Positions 18,293 to 27,733 of a stretch of DNA of 64,000 bases are shown here, in pieces. The number at the start of each line of letters is the position of its first letter. Within the stretch, counting starts at the first letter, position 1. Both the position numbers and the translations under genes were made by a program. Under the pieces are notes generated by a model. The model saw only the letters and a list, made by a program, of their open reading frames with translations. It did no database searches and had not been told where the DNA came from. Source of the stretch: Phenylobacterium sp. (GTDB taxonomy: Bacteria; Pseudomonadota; Alphaproteobacteria; Caulobacterales; Caulobacteraceae); contig SSMU01000001.1 of NCBI GenBank assembly GCA_004799545.1, positions 91,626 to 155,625 on the forward strand. Direction: 5' to 3'.

Positions 18293-21292
18293 CTAGTGGC
18301 GCAGAGTGGCGCCCACGTAGAAGAACCGGCCGATGTTCGAGAAGGCCGAAGAGCCGGTGCCGGTGCCGGCGAAGGTCTCCGGCAGGTAGGGCGGATACTT
18401 GTTGGTGATGTTCAGCACGCCGGCCCGGAACTCGATATCGTCGCTGAACTTGTAGGTGCCGCGCAGGTCGTGCTCGTAGTAGTCGCCGGTGTAGGCCGGG
18501 GCGAGCGACGTGATCAGCACGCCGTTGTTGGCGATCATCGAGCCGATGAAGTGGGTGGTCCAGCCGACGCTCAGGCGGTCATAGGTCCACTGCGCCGTGC
18601 CCGTCACCTTCCAACGCGGGGTCGCGTTGTTGATGGTGTTTGCGAACTGCGTATAGACCTGACCGGGCAGGCCCTGCAGGGCCCAATTGTACATGTCGGT
18701 GCCGTCCAGCCGCAGGGCGATCGAGCCCCACTCCTTGCCGCGCAGGACGTCCGAAATCTCGAAGGCGTAGGCCGCCGAGAAGTCGAAGCCCTCGATCTTC
18801 ACCCGGGCCACGTTCTGGTTGGTCAGCACCACCTGCTTCACGCCGCCGCCGATCGCGTTGCCGGTCGAGGAGTCGTGGGCGCCGGAGTTCGTCGTCAGGT
18901 CACGCTGGATGAGCGCGCAGAACGGGTTGGAGGCCAGAGCCTGGGTCGAGTCGTAGCAGAGTTGCTGAAGAAGGGTGTTGATCGGGATCGTGCCGACTTC
19001 GTTGTGGATGTCGTACTTGAAGAAGTCGAACGACAGCTGCAGCCGCGGGATGAAGCGCGGCTGGACGACCACGCCCAGGTCCCACGTCTCGGCCGTTTCC
19101 GGGCCTAGCGCCGGGTTGCCGCCTTGCAGCAACTGCAGCGAGGGGTGGTTCGCGCCAAAGTTCGACGTGAACGTCGCCGGGTTCCAGCCCGGGATCGCCG
19201 CCGCGCAGGTGATCCGCCGGGCGGCCTTCTGCGCCGCGTTGGCTGCGGCGAAGACCTGAGCGTCGCACGGGTCGTTGGCCGCGGTCGTGAAGTTCACGCT
19301 TTGCGGCGAGAACAACTCGACGATGTTCGGGGCCCGCACCGCGCTGGCCACGCTGCCGCGGAAGCGGATGTCGCGGATCGGCGCCCACTCCGCCGCGCCG
19401 CGCCATTGGGTGGCGTGACCGATGGTCGAGTAGTCGGACTCGCGGATGGCGCCTTCGATGCTCAGGTCGTCGAAGAACGGCAGGTCCTTCAGGATCGGGA
19501 TACGCACTTCGGCGTAACCTTCCGTCACATCGAATTTGCCGCCCCGCGTGCCGATCGCGTTGAAGAACAGCGCGCCGGAGGCGCCGAGCGGGTCCTGGGT
19601 GAAGAGGCTCTGTTCCTTGCGGTACTCGACGCCTGCCGCGAAGCCGACCGGGCCGGCCGGCAGCTTGAACAGGTCGAAGGTCACGTTGCCCGAGACCACG
19701 TCCTGCTTGCCGGACTGGGTGGTGGTCGAGATGCCGTTGGCGTACTGCACGGCCGCCGGGCTTGCGCCGTTGATGATGTCCCACGGGACGCAGCCGGCTG
19801 CGCCGCTGTGGCAGACGATCGTGCCGCCCGGGCCCACCGTCGCGTCGAGGGCGTTGAGGGTGTTCTGGATGTTCGCCACCCCGTAGGAGATGGTGTAGCC
19901 GTCCAGCTTGCCTTCCTGGGCGTACCAGTCCCAGTGGAAGTTCTGCACGAAGGGCGCATCGGCGTCGCCCTCCATCCCCACCACATAGCGCTGCACGCTG
20001 CGGTGGGTCTCGGAGTCACGGCCGCCGAACTCCTGCCAGAACTTCGAGATCGGCACGCTGTTCGTGCGGACGAAGGGGTTGGGGTTGGCCGCGGTCACCG
20101 GGAACGCCTGCGCCCAGAAGGCGCGCAGCTCTTGGGCCGCCGGGGTCTGGCTGGTCAGCAGGAAGGCGTTGTCGCCGCGCAGCACCGCCGGCAGGGTGCC
20201 GCCGCCGGCCGCCGTCGAGAAGGTCGGCTGGAAGAAGCCGTAGCCGAGGACGCGTGCGTAGCTGACGTCGGCGAAGGCCTTGATGTGGTCGGTCAGCTGG
20301 TACTCGGCGTAGCCGCGGATCGTGCCGCGCGTCGTCTTGTTCTGCAGGGCGTTGTAGTAGGCCGTATAGAACAGGTTCGGGTCCTGGCAGCTCGGCAGCA
20401 CGGTGCTCGGCTGGCAGGCCGCCGAGAGCGACACGATCTGGCCAGGCGTCAGCAGCGACTCCACGACGCCGCCGACGTGCGGCAGCTGGAACAGCGCCGT
20501 CGGCACGGTGTTCGAGCGGCTGGCCGGGATGATGGGCTGCGGAATGAGGCCCGGGGTCGTGTCGCGGCGGATGCCCGGATAGAGGCCGGCGTCGGCGCGG
20601 TCACGCTGGAACACCGGGTCTTCGCGGCCGAACTCGCCGCCGACCAGGATGCTCAGCTTGTCGTCCAGGAACTTGCGGCCCCACATGGCGCCGACGATGT
20701 ATTGCTGGCCGTCGCTCTTGTAGGTCTCGCCGGCCTGGGCATCGAGCTGGAAGCCGTCGAACGACTTCTTCATGATCAGGTTGACGACGCCGGCGATGGC
20801 TTCCGAGCCGTAGATGGCCGAGACGCCGCCCGGCTGCACTTCCACTCGGTCGATCATCAGCGACGGGATGGTGTTCAGGTCGACCGCAGGGCTCGAGGCG
20901 TCGCTGTTGATGATCCGGCGGCTGTCCATCAGCACCAGGGTGCGGCTGGCGCCGAGGCCGCGGATGTCCACCCGCGCCTCGCCGGAGGTGAACAGGGTCG
21001 AGGAGGTGTTCTGCGCGTTGCTGTTGGGCGCGATCATCGGCACTTCCATCAGGGCGTCGCCCAGGATGGTGTGGCCTGAGGCGCGGATCGCCTCGGCGCT
21101 CACCGTCGCCAGCGGCAGCGGCGCGTCGAAGGTGTCGCGCCGGATGCGCGAGCCCGTGACCACGATTTCTGAAACGTCGACCTGGCTTGGGCTGCTCGAT
21201 TGTTGCGCGTGAGCAAGACTGGGCGCCCCCAGGCTGACGGCGGCAGCCGTGCACAGCATCGCAGCGCGAAACGCGCTTTGTTTCACCTTCAT
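18293..21292 (-). CDS. TonB-dependent outer membrane receptor
   Basis: This 999-residue receptor has a signal peptide (to about residue 29, ...SLAHAQ), a TonB box-like segment (DVSEIVVTGSRI, about 39-50), a plug domain (about 50-175, with RVDIRGLGASRTLVL and GSEAIAGVVNLIMKK), and a C-terminal beta-barrel ending in an aromatic-rich strand (RFFYVGATLRH). Several cysteine pairs lie in predicted external loops (ACQPSTVLPSC, CHSGAAGC, LCYDSTQALASNPFC). It imports a ligand using TonB energy. No linked SusD, sigma/anti-sigma pair or transporter reveals the ligand. GGGGGA precedes the start. Confidence 0.93.
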   Translation of the reverse strand: MKVKQSAFRAAMLCTAAAVSLGAPSLAHAQQSSSPSQVDVSEIVVTGSRIRRDTFDAPLPLATVSAEAIRASGHTILGDALMEVPMIAPNSNAQNTSSTLFTSGEARVDIRGLGASRTLVLMDSRRIINSDASSPAVDLNTIPSLMIDRVEVQPGGVSAIYGSEAIAGVVNLIMKKSFDGFQLDAQAGETYKSDGQQYIVGAMWGRKFLDDKLSILVGGEFGREDPVFQRDRADAGLYPGIRRDTTPGLIPQPIIPASRSNTVPTALFQLPHVGGVVESLLTPGQIVSLSAACQPSTVLPSCQDPNLFYTAYYNALQNKTTRGTIRGYAEYQLTDHIKAFADVSYARVLGYGFFQPTFSTAAGGGTLPAVLRGDNAFLLTSQTPAAQELRAFWAQAFPVTAANPNPFVRTNSVPISKFWQEFGGRDSETHRSVQRYVVGMEGDADAPFVQNFHWDWYAQEGKLDGYTISYGVANIQNTLNALDATVGPGGTIVCHSGAAGCVPWDIINGASPAAVQYANGISTTTQSGKQDVVSGNVTFDLFKLPAGPVGFAAGVEYRKEQSLFTQDPLGASGALFFNAIGTRGGKFDVTEGYAEVRIPILKDLPFFDDLSIEGAIRESDYSTIGHATQWRGAAEWAPIRDIRFRGSVASAVRAPNIVELFSPQSVNFTTAANDPCDAQVFAAANAAQKAARRITCAAAIPGWNPATFTSNFGANHPSLQLLQGGNPALGPETAETWDLGVVVQPRFIPRLQLSFDFFKYDIHNEVGTIPINTLLQQLCYDSTQALASNPFCALIQRDLTTNSGAHDSSTGNAIGGGVKQVVLTNQNVARVKIEGFDFSAAYAFEISDVLRGKEWGSIALRLDGTDMYNWALQGLPGQVYTQFANTINNATPRWKVTGTAQWTYDRLSVGWTTHFIGSMIANNGVLITSLAPAYTGDYYEHDLRGTYKFSDDIEFRAGVLNITNKYPPYLPETFAGTGTGSSAFSNIGRFFYVGATLRH

Positions 21293-21375
21293 AATGGAAT
21301 CCCCCGGAGTATCCCCAAAAACGCCGCGCGCTCCCGCGTTCGGCGAACGGTGAAGCTGTCACGCGTGCGACACGT

Positions 21376-21436
21376 CAGCAACAATAAGCGGGCACATTGT
21401 TTCGCATCCGCAGCATGATACGTGCGTTTGTTGCTG
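21376..21436. promoter_or_regulatory. inverted repeat in the upstream region of the TonB receptor gene
   Basis: CAGCAACAA (21376-21384) and TTGTTGCTG (21428-21436) form a perfect 9-bp inverted pair with a 43-base spacer, in the 214-base gap between the threonine aldolase stop and the receptor start. The gap is AT-richer than its surroundings. It may hold a regulator site; function is unproven. Confidence 0.25.
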
Positions 21437-21506
21437 AACCGCGTTCCGTGGGACACAATTTACATCGGATAGGGAAGATTTTGCCCCGAAACCGGGGCGG
21501 CGACCC

Positions 21507-22520
21507 TCAAACCAGGGTGCGCAGCGTCTCGCCGAGGGATTCCACGGCCTCGGGCGTGGTCGCCCAGGAGCACATGAACCGCACCGTGCCGTCCAGGAAG
21601 CGGTAGGCGAACCAGCCGGAGGCGTGCAGCCGCTTGAGCGTCGGCTCGTCCATCTCGACGAACAGGCCGTTGGCTTCGACGGCGTGCTTCACCGGGAAGG
21701 GCATCAGGCCGGCGAGCTTCGCGGCCATGGCGTTGGCGTGGGCGGCGTGGCGCACGAAAGCGCCGTCCTGCAGCATGCCGATGAACGGCGCGGCGTAGAA
21801 CCGGCCCTTGGACGGCAGCTGGCCAGCCTGTTTCAGGCGTGCGTCGAACCGCCGGGCCAGGTCGCGGTCGAAGATCGCCACCGCCTCGGTGGGCGGCATG
21901 CCGGCCTTGGTCCCGCCGATCACCAGGATGTCGACGCCCAACCCCTTGATGGCCTTCAGGTCGAAACCGGCGGCCGCCGCATTGGCCAGTCGGGCGCCGT
22001 CCAGGTGAACGCCGTAGCCCTTGGCCTTGGCCGGGGCGGTGAGCGCCTGCAGGGCGGCCGCGGAATAGACCGTGCCGTATTCGGTGGCGTTGGTCAGCGA
22101 CAGGGCGGCCGGGGATTGCCGGTAGGAGACGTCCGGCTGGGCCAGCGCCTCGGCGAGGGCGGCGCCCTCGATCCGCCCCGAGGCGCCCGGCAGCCGGATC
22201 AGTCCCAGCCCCTGGCCGAAATAGCCCGGCGCCCCGGTCTCGTCGGTGCAGACGTGGGCGTGCTCGTGGGCCAGCACCGACTCGAACGGCCGGCACAGCG
22301 CCGCCAGGGAGATGGCGTTGGCCGCCGTCCCCGAAGCCACGAACCGCACCTCGGCGTCGGCGTCCAGCAGGCCGCGCACCAGGTCGCCGGCCTCGGCGGT
22401 CACGTGGTCCGTGCCATAGCCCGAGGCGAACCCGGCGTTGGCCGCGACCAGCGCCGCCATGGCTTCGGGCGCCGCCGGGGCGGTGTTGTCGGAGGCGAAG
22501 TCGTAGCGCGCGTCGCTCAT
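21507..22520 (-). CDS. threonine aldolase family (beta-eliminating lyase) PLP enzyme
   Basis: This 337-residue fold-type I PLP enzyme is of the low-specificity threonine aldolase group, which cleaves threonine or allo-threonine to glycine and acetaldehyde. The PLP lysine is Lys205 in [10 protein letters not shown] and the cofactor aspartate is Asp174 in [23 protein letters not shown] (about 64-75) binds phosphate. The start ATG at 22520 gives the typical N-terminus ([16 protein letters not shown]). The longer open frame is not conserved-looking. It lies downstream of, and may be co-transcribed with, the epoxide hydrolase (59-base gap). Confidence 0.87.
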   Translation of the reverse strand: MSDARYDFASDNTAPAAPEAMAALVAANAGFASGYGTDHVTAEAGDLVRGLLDADAEVRFVASGTAANAISLAALCRPFESVLAHEHAHVCTDETGAPGYFGQGLGLIRLPGASGRIEGAALAEALAQPDVSYRQSPAALSLTNATEYGTVYSAAALQALTAPAKAKGYGVHLDGARLANAAAAGFDLKAIKGLGVDILVIGGTKAGMPPTEAVAIFDRDLARRFDARLKQAGQLPSKGRFYAAPFIGMLQDGAFVRHAAHANAMAAKLAGLMPFPVKHAVEANGLFVEMDEPTLKRLHASGWFAYRFLDGTVRFMCSWATTPEAVESLGETLRTLV

Positions 22521-22579
22521 GGCCGAGGTTCTAGCCCGACGGCGGTTCGAGCGACCAGCCTCAATGCGCCGCGCCAGCT

Positions 22580-23776
22580 TCAGGCGGGCTCCGCGGCCTT
22601 GGGCTCCGACGCAGGGGCCTCGCCGTCCGCCGCCTCGCGCCCCCAGGCCTGCACGTCGGCCACGAACAGGTCGGGCTCCTCCATCGCCGCGAAGTGGCCA
22701 CCGCGGGGCATCTCGGTCCAGCGGACGATGTTGTAGGCGCGCTCGGCCCAACTGCGCGGCGGGGCGGTGTAGAGCGGCTCGCCGGGGAAGTTGGCGAAGG
22801 AAGTCGGCGTCTCGCAGCGCTCGCCTTCCTTGAACGCCACGCCGCCCTCTTCCATCAGGCCGCGGTAGTACCAGGCGCCGGTCGCGAAGCTGTCGGTCAT
22901 CACATAGAGCATGATGTTGGTCAGCAGCCGGTCCTTCGGATGCGCCTCGTCGAACGGCTTCTGGCTGAGGTCCGACCAGTCGTGGAACCGCTCGGCGATC
23001 CAGGCCGCCTGGCCCACCGGGTTGCCGGCCCCCAGCCAGGCCAGCGACTGCGGCTTCGAAGCCTGCAGGCGGAAATAGGCGCCCATCACCTCCATCATCC
23101 CCTGCTGGCGCTGGATCCAGAGGGTCTCGTCCTCGGCCTTCGGGCCGCCGTGCGGGCGGAAGCCGATCATGTTCACGTGGATGGCCTTGGCGTGCGCCCC
23201 GTGGTCGTGACCCAGCCAGGAGGTGACCAGCGCCCCCCAGTCGCCGCCCTGGGCGAGGTAGCTGTCGTAGCCGAGCACCTCAGTCATCAGGGTGTTGAAC
23301 AGCCGGGCCGTGGTCCGCTGGCCGACCGGTGTCTTGGGCTTCGAGGAATAGCCGAAGCCCGGCAGGGACGGGATCACCAGGTCGAAGGCGTCCTTGGGGT
23401 CGCCGCCGAAGCGGGACGGGTAGGCCAGCTTCTCGATCACCCCCCAGAACTCGTAGTGCGAGCCGGGCCAGCCGTGGGTCAGGATCAGTGGCCGCTGGCC
23501 CCCCGCCTCGCCGACCACATGGACGAAATGGATCTCGAAGTCCTCCACCTTGGCCTTGAACTGCGGGAAGCGGTTCAGGTCGTGGGCGGCGGCCTTCCAG
23601 TCGTAGTCGTCGGTCCAGTAGGCGCAGAGCTCGCGTAGGTAGGCGCCGTCGCAGCCATAGGCCCAGCCATCCGCCACCTCCGGCGCCGGCGGCCATGGAT
23701 AGTCGGCGACCCGGTCCAGCACGTCGCGGACCTTTGACTTCTTCCAGTGGACTTCGAAGGCGTCAGGCTTGCTCAT
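22580..23776 (-). CDS. epoxide hydrolase (alpha/beta hydrolase with EHN domain)
   Basis: This 398-residue protein has an N-terminal epoxide hydrolase domain (FEVHWKKSKVRDVLDRV and on, about 7-110) before an alpha/beta hydrolase core. The oxyanion motif HGWPGS is at 101-106, the nucleophile is Asp179 in GGDWG, and the likely catalytic His is in PRGGHFAAMEEP near residue 360. An aspartate nucleophile supports epoxide rather than ester hydrolysis. It resembles microsomal-type and juvenile-hormone-type hydrolases found in soil Proteobacteria. The start at 23776 gives the family N-terminus. It is divergent from the RDD gene. Confidence 0.88.
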   Translation of the reverse strand: MSKPDAFEVHWKKSKVRDVLDRVADYPWPPAPEVADGWAYGCDGAYLRELCAYWTDDYDWKAAAHDLNRFPQFKAKVEDFEIHFVHVVGEAGGQRPLILTHGWPGSHYEFWGVIEKLAYPSRFGGDPKDAFDLVIPSLPGFGYSSKPKTPVGQRTTARLFNTLMTEVLGYDSYLAQGGDWGALVTSWLGHDHGAHAKAIHVNMIGFRPHGGPKAEDETLWIQRQQGMMEVMGAYFRLQASKPQSLAWLGAGNPVGQAAWIAERFHDWSDLSQKPFDEAHPKDRLLTNIMLYVMTDSFATGAWYYRGLMEEGGVAFKEGERCETPTSFANFPGEPLYTAPPRSWAERAYNIVRWTEMPRGGHFAAMEEPDLFVADVQAWGREAADGEAPASEPKAAEPA

Positions 23777-23865
23777 GGCGGGGCCCTCCCGCACGCACCC
23801 TCGACGAATGACCTTGCGGCGGTCAAGCTGTGCGGCGGCCGTTTCGGGCGGCCGGGGGGACGGAC

Positions 23866-24615
23866 ATGGCTGACGCAGTTGAAACCCGGTCAGGGCGGGA
23901 GCTGTTCTGGCTGCGGCTGATGGCGGCGGTGGTCGACGTCGCGGCCCTGGTCGTCGTGGCCAACCTGGCGGCCATCGTGCTGTACGCGGCGAGCGGCGGC
24001 GCGCTGCGCTCCTCCACCCTATTCAAGACAGCCCAGTGCCAGCCCCTGCGGTCGATCTCGATGACGATGCTGCAGGGCGTCGCGATCCCGCCGGGCGCGC
24101 GCGCCGTCGCCGCCCAGCTCTGCACCCTCTCCCTGGTCGGCCTCGAGACCGGCCGCTACGAGACCGTCGCCCTGCAGAGCCAGGAGGGCGAGCTCACCCG
24201 GTCCGTCGCCTTCAGCCGCCCCGTGGACCGCAAGGGCCAGCCGATGACGCCGGTGATCCTCGACTGGGTCTATCCGTTGGCCTTCATCCTGGCCATGAGC
24301 CTGGGCGAGGGCCTGTTCGGGGCGACCCTGGGCAAGCGCATGGTCGGGCTGCGGGTGGTGGCGGCGAGGGGCGGCGGCCGGCTCGCGCCGCACCGGGCCT
24401 TGCTGCGCAACCTGGTGATCTATGGCCCCTGGGCGGTGGTGCTGACCCTGCCATTGCTGGCCGCGGTGCTGCACATCCGCCTGTCGCACACCGCCTATAT
24501 CGCCGCCGTCGCGGGGTTCGGGGCCCTGGGCTGGGCGCCGCTGGCCATGCTGGCCCAGGCCTCGCCGCGGGCGCTCTACGACCGCTGGGCTGGCGCCGAC
24601 GTGCTCCCCACCTAG
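23866..24615 (+). CDS. RDD family membrane protein
   Basis: This 249-residue protein begins ELFWLRLMAAVVDVAAL (RDD-type first helix, with Arg and Asp), then has a periplasmic-like loop of about 80 residues with two cysteines (AQCQPLR, AQLCTLS), followed by three more membrane helices and the motif GATLGKRMVGLRVV that marks RDD proteins. The extended loop is longer than in simple RDD proteins. Function is unknown, with transport suggested for the family. GGGGGGA precedes the ATG. The stop shares CTAG with the convergent TetR gene. Confidence 0.8.
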   Translation: MADAVETRSGRELFWLRLMAAVVDVAALVVVANLAAIVLYAASGGALRSSTLFKTAQCQPLRSISMTMLQGVAIPPGARAVAAQLCTLSLVGLETGRYETVALQSQEGELTRSVAFSRPVDRKGQPMTPVILDWVYPLAFILAMSLGEGLFGATLGKRMVGLRVVAARGGGRLAPHRALLRNLVIYGPWAVVLTLPLLAAVLHIRLSHTAYIAAVAGFGALGWAPLAMLAQASPRALYDRWAGADVLPT

Positions 24616-25214
24616 TGGGTCTCGGGGCGCAGGCCGCGCGCCAGGGCCGAACCCATGGTCTCGAACAGCTCCTGCGCCGCGCCCGGCGGCAGCCGTCCGG
24701 CCAGTTCCAGGACGATCAGCCCGTGGGTGGCCGCCCAGAACATCATGCCGACCTTCTCCGGGTCGCCGGCGATCACGCCCTCGGCGATCAGGTCCTTCAC
24801 ATAGGCGCTCATGGTCTCGCGGGCGCGGACGCCGGCCTCGACCAGGTCCGGATAGTCCGCCTCGTTCGGCTGGTTGAGGTCGAACATCAGCTTGTAGGTG
24901 TGCGGGTGGTCGAAAGCGAAGGCCACATAGGCCGCGCCCACCGCCGCGCCCTTGGCCCGCGGGTCGACTTCCCCCGCCCGCGCGGTCTCCAGGGCCAGGG
25001 CGAAACGGTTGAAGCCGTTGGTGCGCACCGCCGCCAGGATGTCCTCCTTGTCGCGAAAGTAGCGGTAGGGGGTCATCGGCGACACGCCCAACTCGGCCGC
25101 CAGCTGCCGCATGGTCACCGCATCGGGGCCCTGTTCGGCGAACAGCCGCTCGGCGGCGTCGCACAGCCGCTCCCGGAAATCGGCGACATCGGATTCGGAT
25201 AGGACCCGGGGCAT
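24612..25214 (-). CDS. TetR family transcriptional regulator
   Basis: This 200-residue repressor has an N-terminal helix-turn-helix (about 12-58: ERLCDAAERLFAEQGPDAVT, MRQLAAELGVSPMTPYRYF) and a ligand-binding C-terminal domain. It is divergent from the carotenoid oxygenase gene with a 95-base gap holding two dyads (25230-25247 and 25258-25288), so it probably controls that gene, the quinone reductase behind it, and itself. The effector is unknown; an aromatic or apocarotenoid ligand is a reasonable guess from context. Confidence 0.9.
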   Translation of the reverse strand: MPRVLSESDVADFRERLCDAAERLFAEQGPDAVTMRQLAAELGVSPMTPYRYFRDKEDILAAVRTNGFNRFALALETARAGEVDPRAKGAAVGAAYVAFAFDHPHTYKLMFDLNQPNEADYPDLVEAGVRARETMSAYVKDLIAEGVIAGDPEKVGMMFWAATHGLIVLELAGRLPPGAAQELFETMGSALARGLRPETH

Positions 25215-25229
25215 CGGGGCTCCTTGATT

Positions 25230-25247
25230 GGTCTTAGAAAAAAGACC
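25230..25247. promoter_or_regulatory. dyad upstream of TetR gene, candidate operator
   Basis: GGTCTT-N6-AAGACC is a perfect 6-bp inverted repeat 15 bases upstream of the TetR start, suited to autorepression. Confidence 0.4.
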
Positions 25248-25257
25248 TTGCGCGGCG

Positions 25258-25288
25258 TTACGTCTTACGCAATAAATTTACGACGTAA
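25258..25288. promoter_or_regulatory. TTACG repeat cluster, candidate TetR operator
   Basis: TTACGTC (25258-25264) and GACGTAA (25282-25288) form an inverted pair. Two further TTACG copies lie at 25265-25269 and 25278-25282. The cluster ends 21 bases before the carotenoid oxygenase ATG, where a bound repressor would block transcription. Confidence 0.45.
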
Positions 25289-25309
25289 GTTTCCGGTGAG
25301 GGAATCGCC

Positions 25310-26701
25310 ATGGACGGTGACGTTCGCATCAATCCCTATCTGGCGGGAAATTTCGCGCCGATCCGCTCGGAAGACGACTTCCAGCTGGAGGTCACGGGCG
25401 AGATCCCGCGCGAGCTGCACGGCGCCCTGTTCCGCATCGGCCCCAACCCGCAGTTCGAGCCGCGCGACGCGGCCCACCACTGGTTCGCCGGCGACGGCAT
25501 GGTGCATGGCTTCTACCTGGCGGACGGCAAGGCCCATTACCGCAACCGCTATGTCCGCACGCCGCGGTGGAAGCGCGAGAACGCCGCCGGCCGCTCCCTG
25601 TTCGGGACCTTCAGCAACCCGATGACCAGCGATCCCTCGACAGCCGGCCAGGACGGCGGCGTCGCCAACACCAACATCATCTGGCACGCCGGGCGGCTGA
25701 TGGCGCTGGAGGAGGGCCACATGCCCACCGCCATGACGCCCGAGACCCTGGACACCCTGGGCTACGCCGAGGCCTATCGCGGCCGCACCACCGCCCACCC
25801 GAAGATCGACCCGAAGACCGGCGAGATGGTCTGGTTCGCCTATGGCGTCGGCGACGGCTTCTTCGCCAAGGGCCTCAGCTACGGCGTCACCGACGCCTCC
25901 GGCGCCGTGGTCCGCCGCGACGACTTCCAGGCGCCCTATGCCTCGATGGTCCACGACTTCATGGTGACGGAGCACCACGTGCTGTTCCCGGTCCTGCCGC
26001 TGACCGGCAGCCTGGAGCGGGCGATGAAGGGCCTGCCGGCCTACGCCTGGGAGCCGCAGAAGGGCTCCTACGTGGGCGTCATGCGCCGCGACGCCGACGT
26101 CTCGACTGTCCGCTGGTTCAACACTGAGGCCTGCTATGTCTTCCACCCGCTGAACGCCTGGGAGGAGGGCGACAAGCTCTACGCCGACGTCATGCGCTAT
26201 GACACGGCCCCCCTGTTCCCCAACGCCGACGGCTCGCCCGGCCAGCACAGCGCCGCGCGCCTGGTGCGCTGGACCTTCGACCTGGCCGGGGCCTCCGACG
26301 CGATCCAGGAGACGCCGCTCGACGACCTCGACGGCGAATTCCCGCGCGTCGACCCCCGCGTCGAGACCCTGAAGCATCGCCACGGCTGGTACGCCGCCGA
26401 CCCGGCCGCGGGGAAGACCATCCGCCAGGGCGCCATCGCCCACCTGGACCTGCAGACCGGCCGCCGCGAACTCTACGAGCTGAATCCCGGTGACCTCACC
26501 TCCGAGCCGGTGTTCGCGCCGCGCTCGGCGGACGGCGAAGAGGGCGACGGCTGGATCACCGCGGTGGTCTGGCGCGCCGCCGAGGACCGCAGCGACCTGC
26601 TGGTCTTCGAGGCCCGCGACCTGGCCAAGGGCCCGATCGCCACCGCGAAGGTCCCCCGCCGCGTACCCTTCGGCTTCCACGGCAACTGGGCGGCGTTCTA
26701 A
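25310..26701 (+). CDS. carotenoid oxygenase family dioxygenase
   Basis: This 463-residue enzyme is of the RPE65 / lignostilbene dioxygenase family, non-haem iron enzymes that cleave a C=C bond with O2. The four iron-ligand histidines are visible at about H163 (TTAHPKID), H215 (MVHDFMVTEHH), H279 (YVFHPLNAW) and H457 (GFHGNW), each in the expected context. The N-terminus has GALFRIGPNPQFEP and HHWFAGDGMVHG, both family signatures. No signal peptide. Substrate may be a stilbene, isoeugenol-like phenylpropanoid or apocarotenoid. It is followed after 30 bases by a quinone reductase, probably the same operon, and faces the TetR gene. Confidence 0.92.
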   Translation: MDGDVRINPYLAGNFAPIRSEDDFQLEVTGEIPRELHGALFRIGPNPQFEPRDAAHHWFAGDGMVHGFYLADGKAHYRNRYVRTPRWKRENAAGRSLFGTFSNPMTSDPSTAGQDGGVANTNIIWHAGRLMALEEGHMPTAMTPETLDTLGYAEAYRGRTTAHPKIDPKTGEMVWFAYGVGDGFFAKGLSYGVTDASGAVVRRDDFQAPYASMVHDFMVTEHHVLFPVLPLTGSLERAMKGLPAYAWEPQKGSYVGVMRRDADVSTVRWFNTEACYVFHPLNAWEEGDKLYADVMRYDTAPLFPNADGSPGQHSAARLVRWTFDLAGASDAIQETPLDDLDGEFPRVDPRVETLKHRHGWYAADPAAGKTIRQGAIAHLDLQTGRRELYELNPGDLTSEPVFAPRSADGEEGDGWITAVVWRAAEDRSDLLVFEARDLAKGPIATAKVPRRVPFGFHGNWAAF

Positions 26702-26731
26702 ACTCCGCCCGCGCACGCCGCGGGAGGATCC

Positions 26732-27715
26732 ATGAAGGCCATCTGGTACGACCGCACCGGCCCGGCGCGCGAGGTGTTCCAGTTCGGCGACCTGCCGGAC
26801 CCCGAGCCTGGCCGCGGCCAGGCGCTGATCCGCGTGCGCGCCTCCGGCGTCAATCCGGCCGACACCTATCTGCGGGCCGGGGCCAATGCGCCCATGGCCT
26901 ATCCGCGGGTGATCCCCAACAGCGACGGGGCCGGCGTGGTCGAGGCCCTGGGGCCCGGCGTGGATCCCAAATGGCTCGGCAAGCGGGTGTGGTTCTACAA
27001 CGGCCAGCGCAACGGCCGCGCCTTCGGCTCCGCCGCCGAGTTTATCGAGCTCGACGTCGACCTGCTGCGTGAGCTGCCGGGCAGCGTCGGCTTCGCCGAG
27101 GGCGCGACGCTGGGCATCCCCTGCATGACCGCCCACCGCAGCGTCTTCATGAACGGTCCGGTGCAGGGGCGCGTCGTACTGGTCACCGGCGGCGCGGGCG
27201 CAGTGGGCCACTACGCCGTCCAGCTCGCCAAGTGGGCCGGGGCGAGCGTGATCGCCACGGTCAGCTCCGCGGAGAAGGCCGCCCGCGCCAAGGCCGGCGG
27301 CGCCGACCATGCGATCGACTACCGGACCGAGGACGTGGCCGACCGGGTGCGCGAGATCACCGGCGGGGCCGGCGTCCACCACGTGGTCGAGGTCGACCTG
27401 GGCGGCAATCTGGAGGCCACGCTGAAGTGCGTGCGGATGAACGGCTCGGTCGCCTACTACGCCAGCCGCGGCGATCCGGCGCCCACCTTCGTGGTCGGCG
27501 CGGCCATGCGGCTGAACCTGGCGATCACCGGCGTCTACCTGCCGGTCAGCCCGCCCGAGGCGCGCCGCCGGGCGCAGGACGACATCACCCGCTGGATCGG
27601 GACCGGTGAGCGCATGCTGTCGGTGGCCGGCCGCTTCCCGCTCACCGACTGCGCCGCCGCCCACGAGGCGGTGGAGGCCGGCGGCAAGGTGGGCACGGTG
27701 GTGGTGGAGCCCTAG
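26732..27715 (+). CDS. zinc-independent NADPH:quinone reductase (MDR family)
   Basis: This 327-residue medium-chain reductase has an N-terminal GroES-like domain (about 25-120) and a Rossmann NADPH domain with VLVTGGAGAVGHYAVQLAKWAG (split about 149-170). No structural or catalytic zinc cysteines are present, as expected for quinone oxidoreductases. The pairing with carotenoid oxygenase under a TetR regulator suggests it reduces an aldehyde- or quinone-like cleavage product, which is inference. GGGAGG precedes the ATG. Confidence 0.88.
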   Translation: MKAIWYDRTGPAREVFQFGDLPDPEPGRGQALIRVRASGVNPADTYLRAGANAPMAYPRVIPNSDGAGVVEALGPGVDPKWLGKRVWFYNGQRNGRAFGSAAEFIELDVDLLRELPGSVGFAEGATLGIPCMTAHRSVFMNGPVQGRVVLVTGGAGAVGHYAVQLAKWAGASVIATVSSAEKAARAKAGGADHAIDYRTEDVADRVREITGGAGVHHVVEVDLGGNLEATLKCVRMNGSVAYYASRGDPAPTFVVGAAMRLNLAITGVYLPVSPPEARRRAQDDITRWIGTGERMLSVAGRFPLTDCAAAHEAVEAGGKVGTVVVEP

Positions 27716-27733
27716 GGCCGCAGCTCGAGACCC

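Noticed and set aside
25265..27664. 799-residue minus-strand open frame across carotenoid oxygenase and quinone reductase
   Set aside because: Shadow frame of two real genes; low-complexity composition and no ribosome site.
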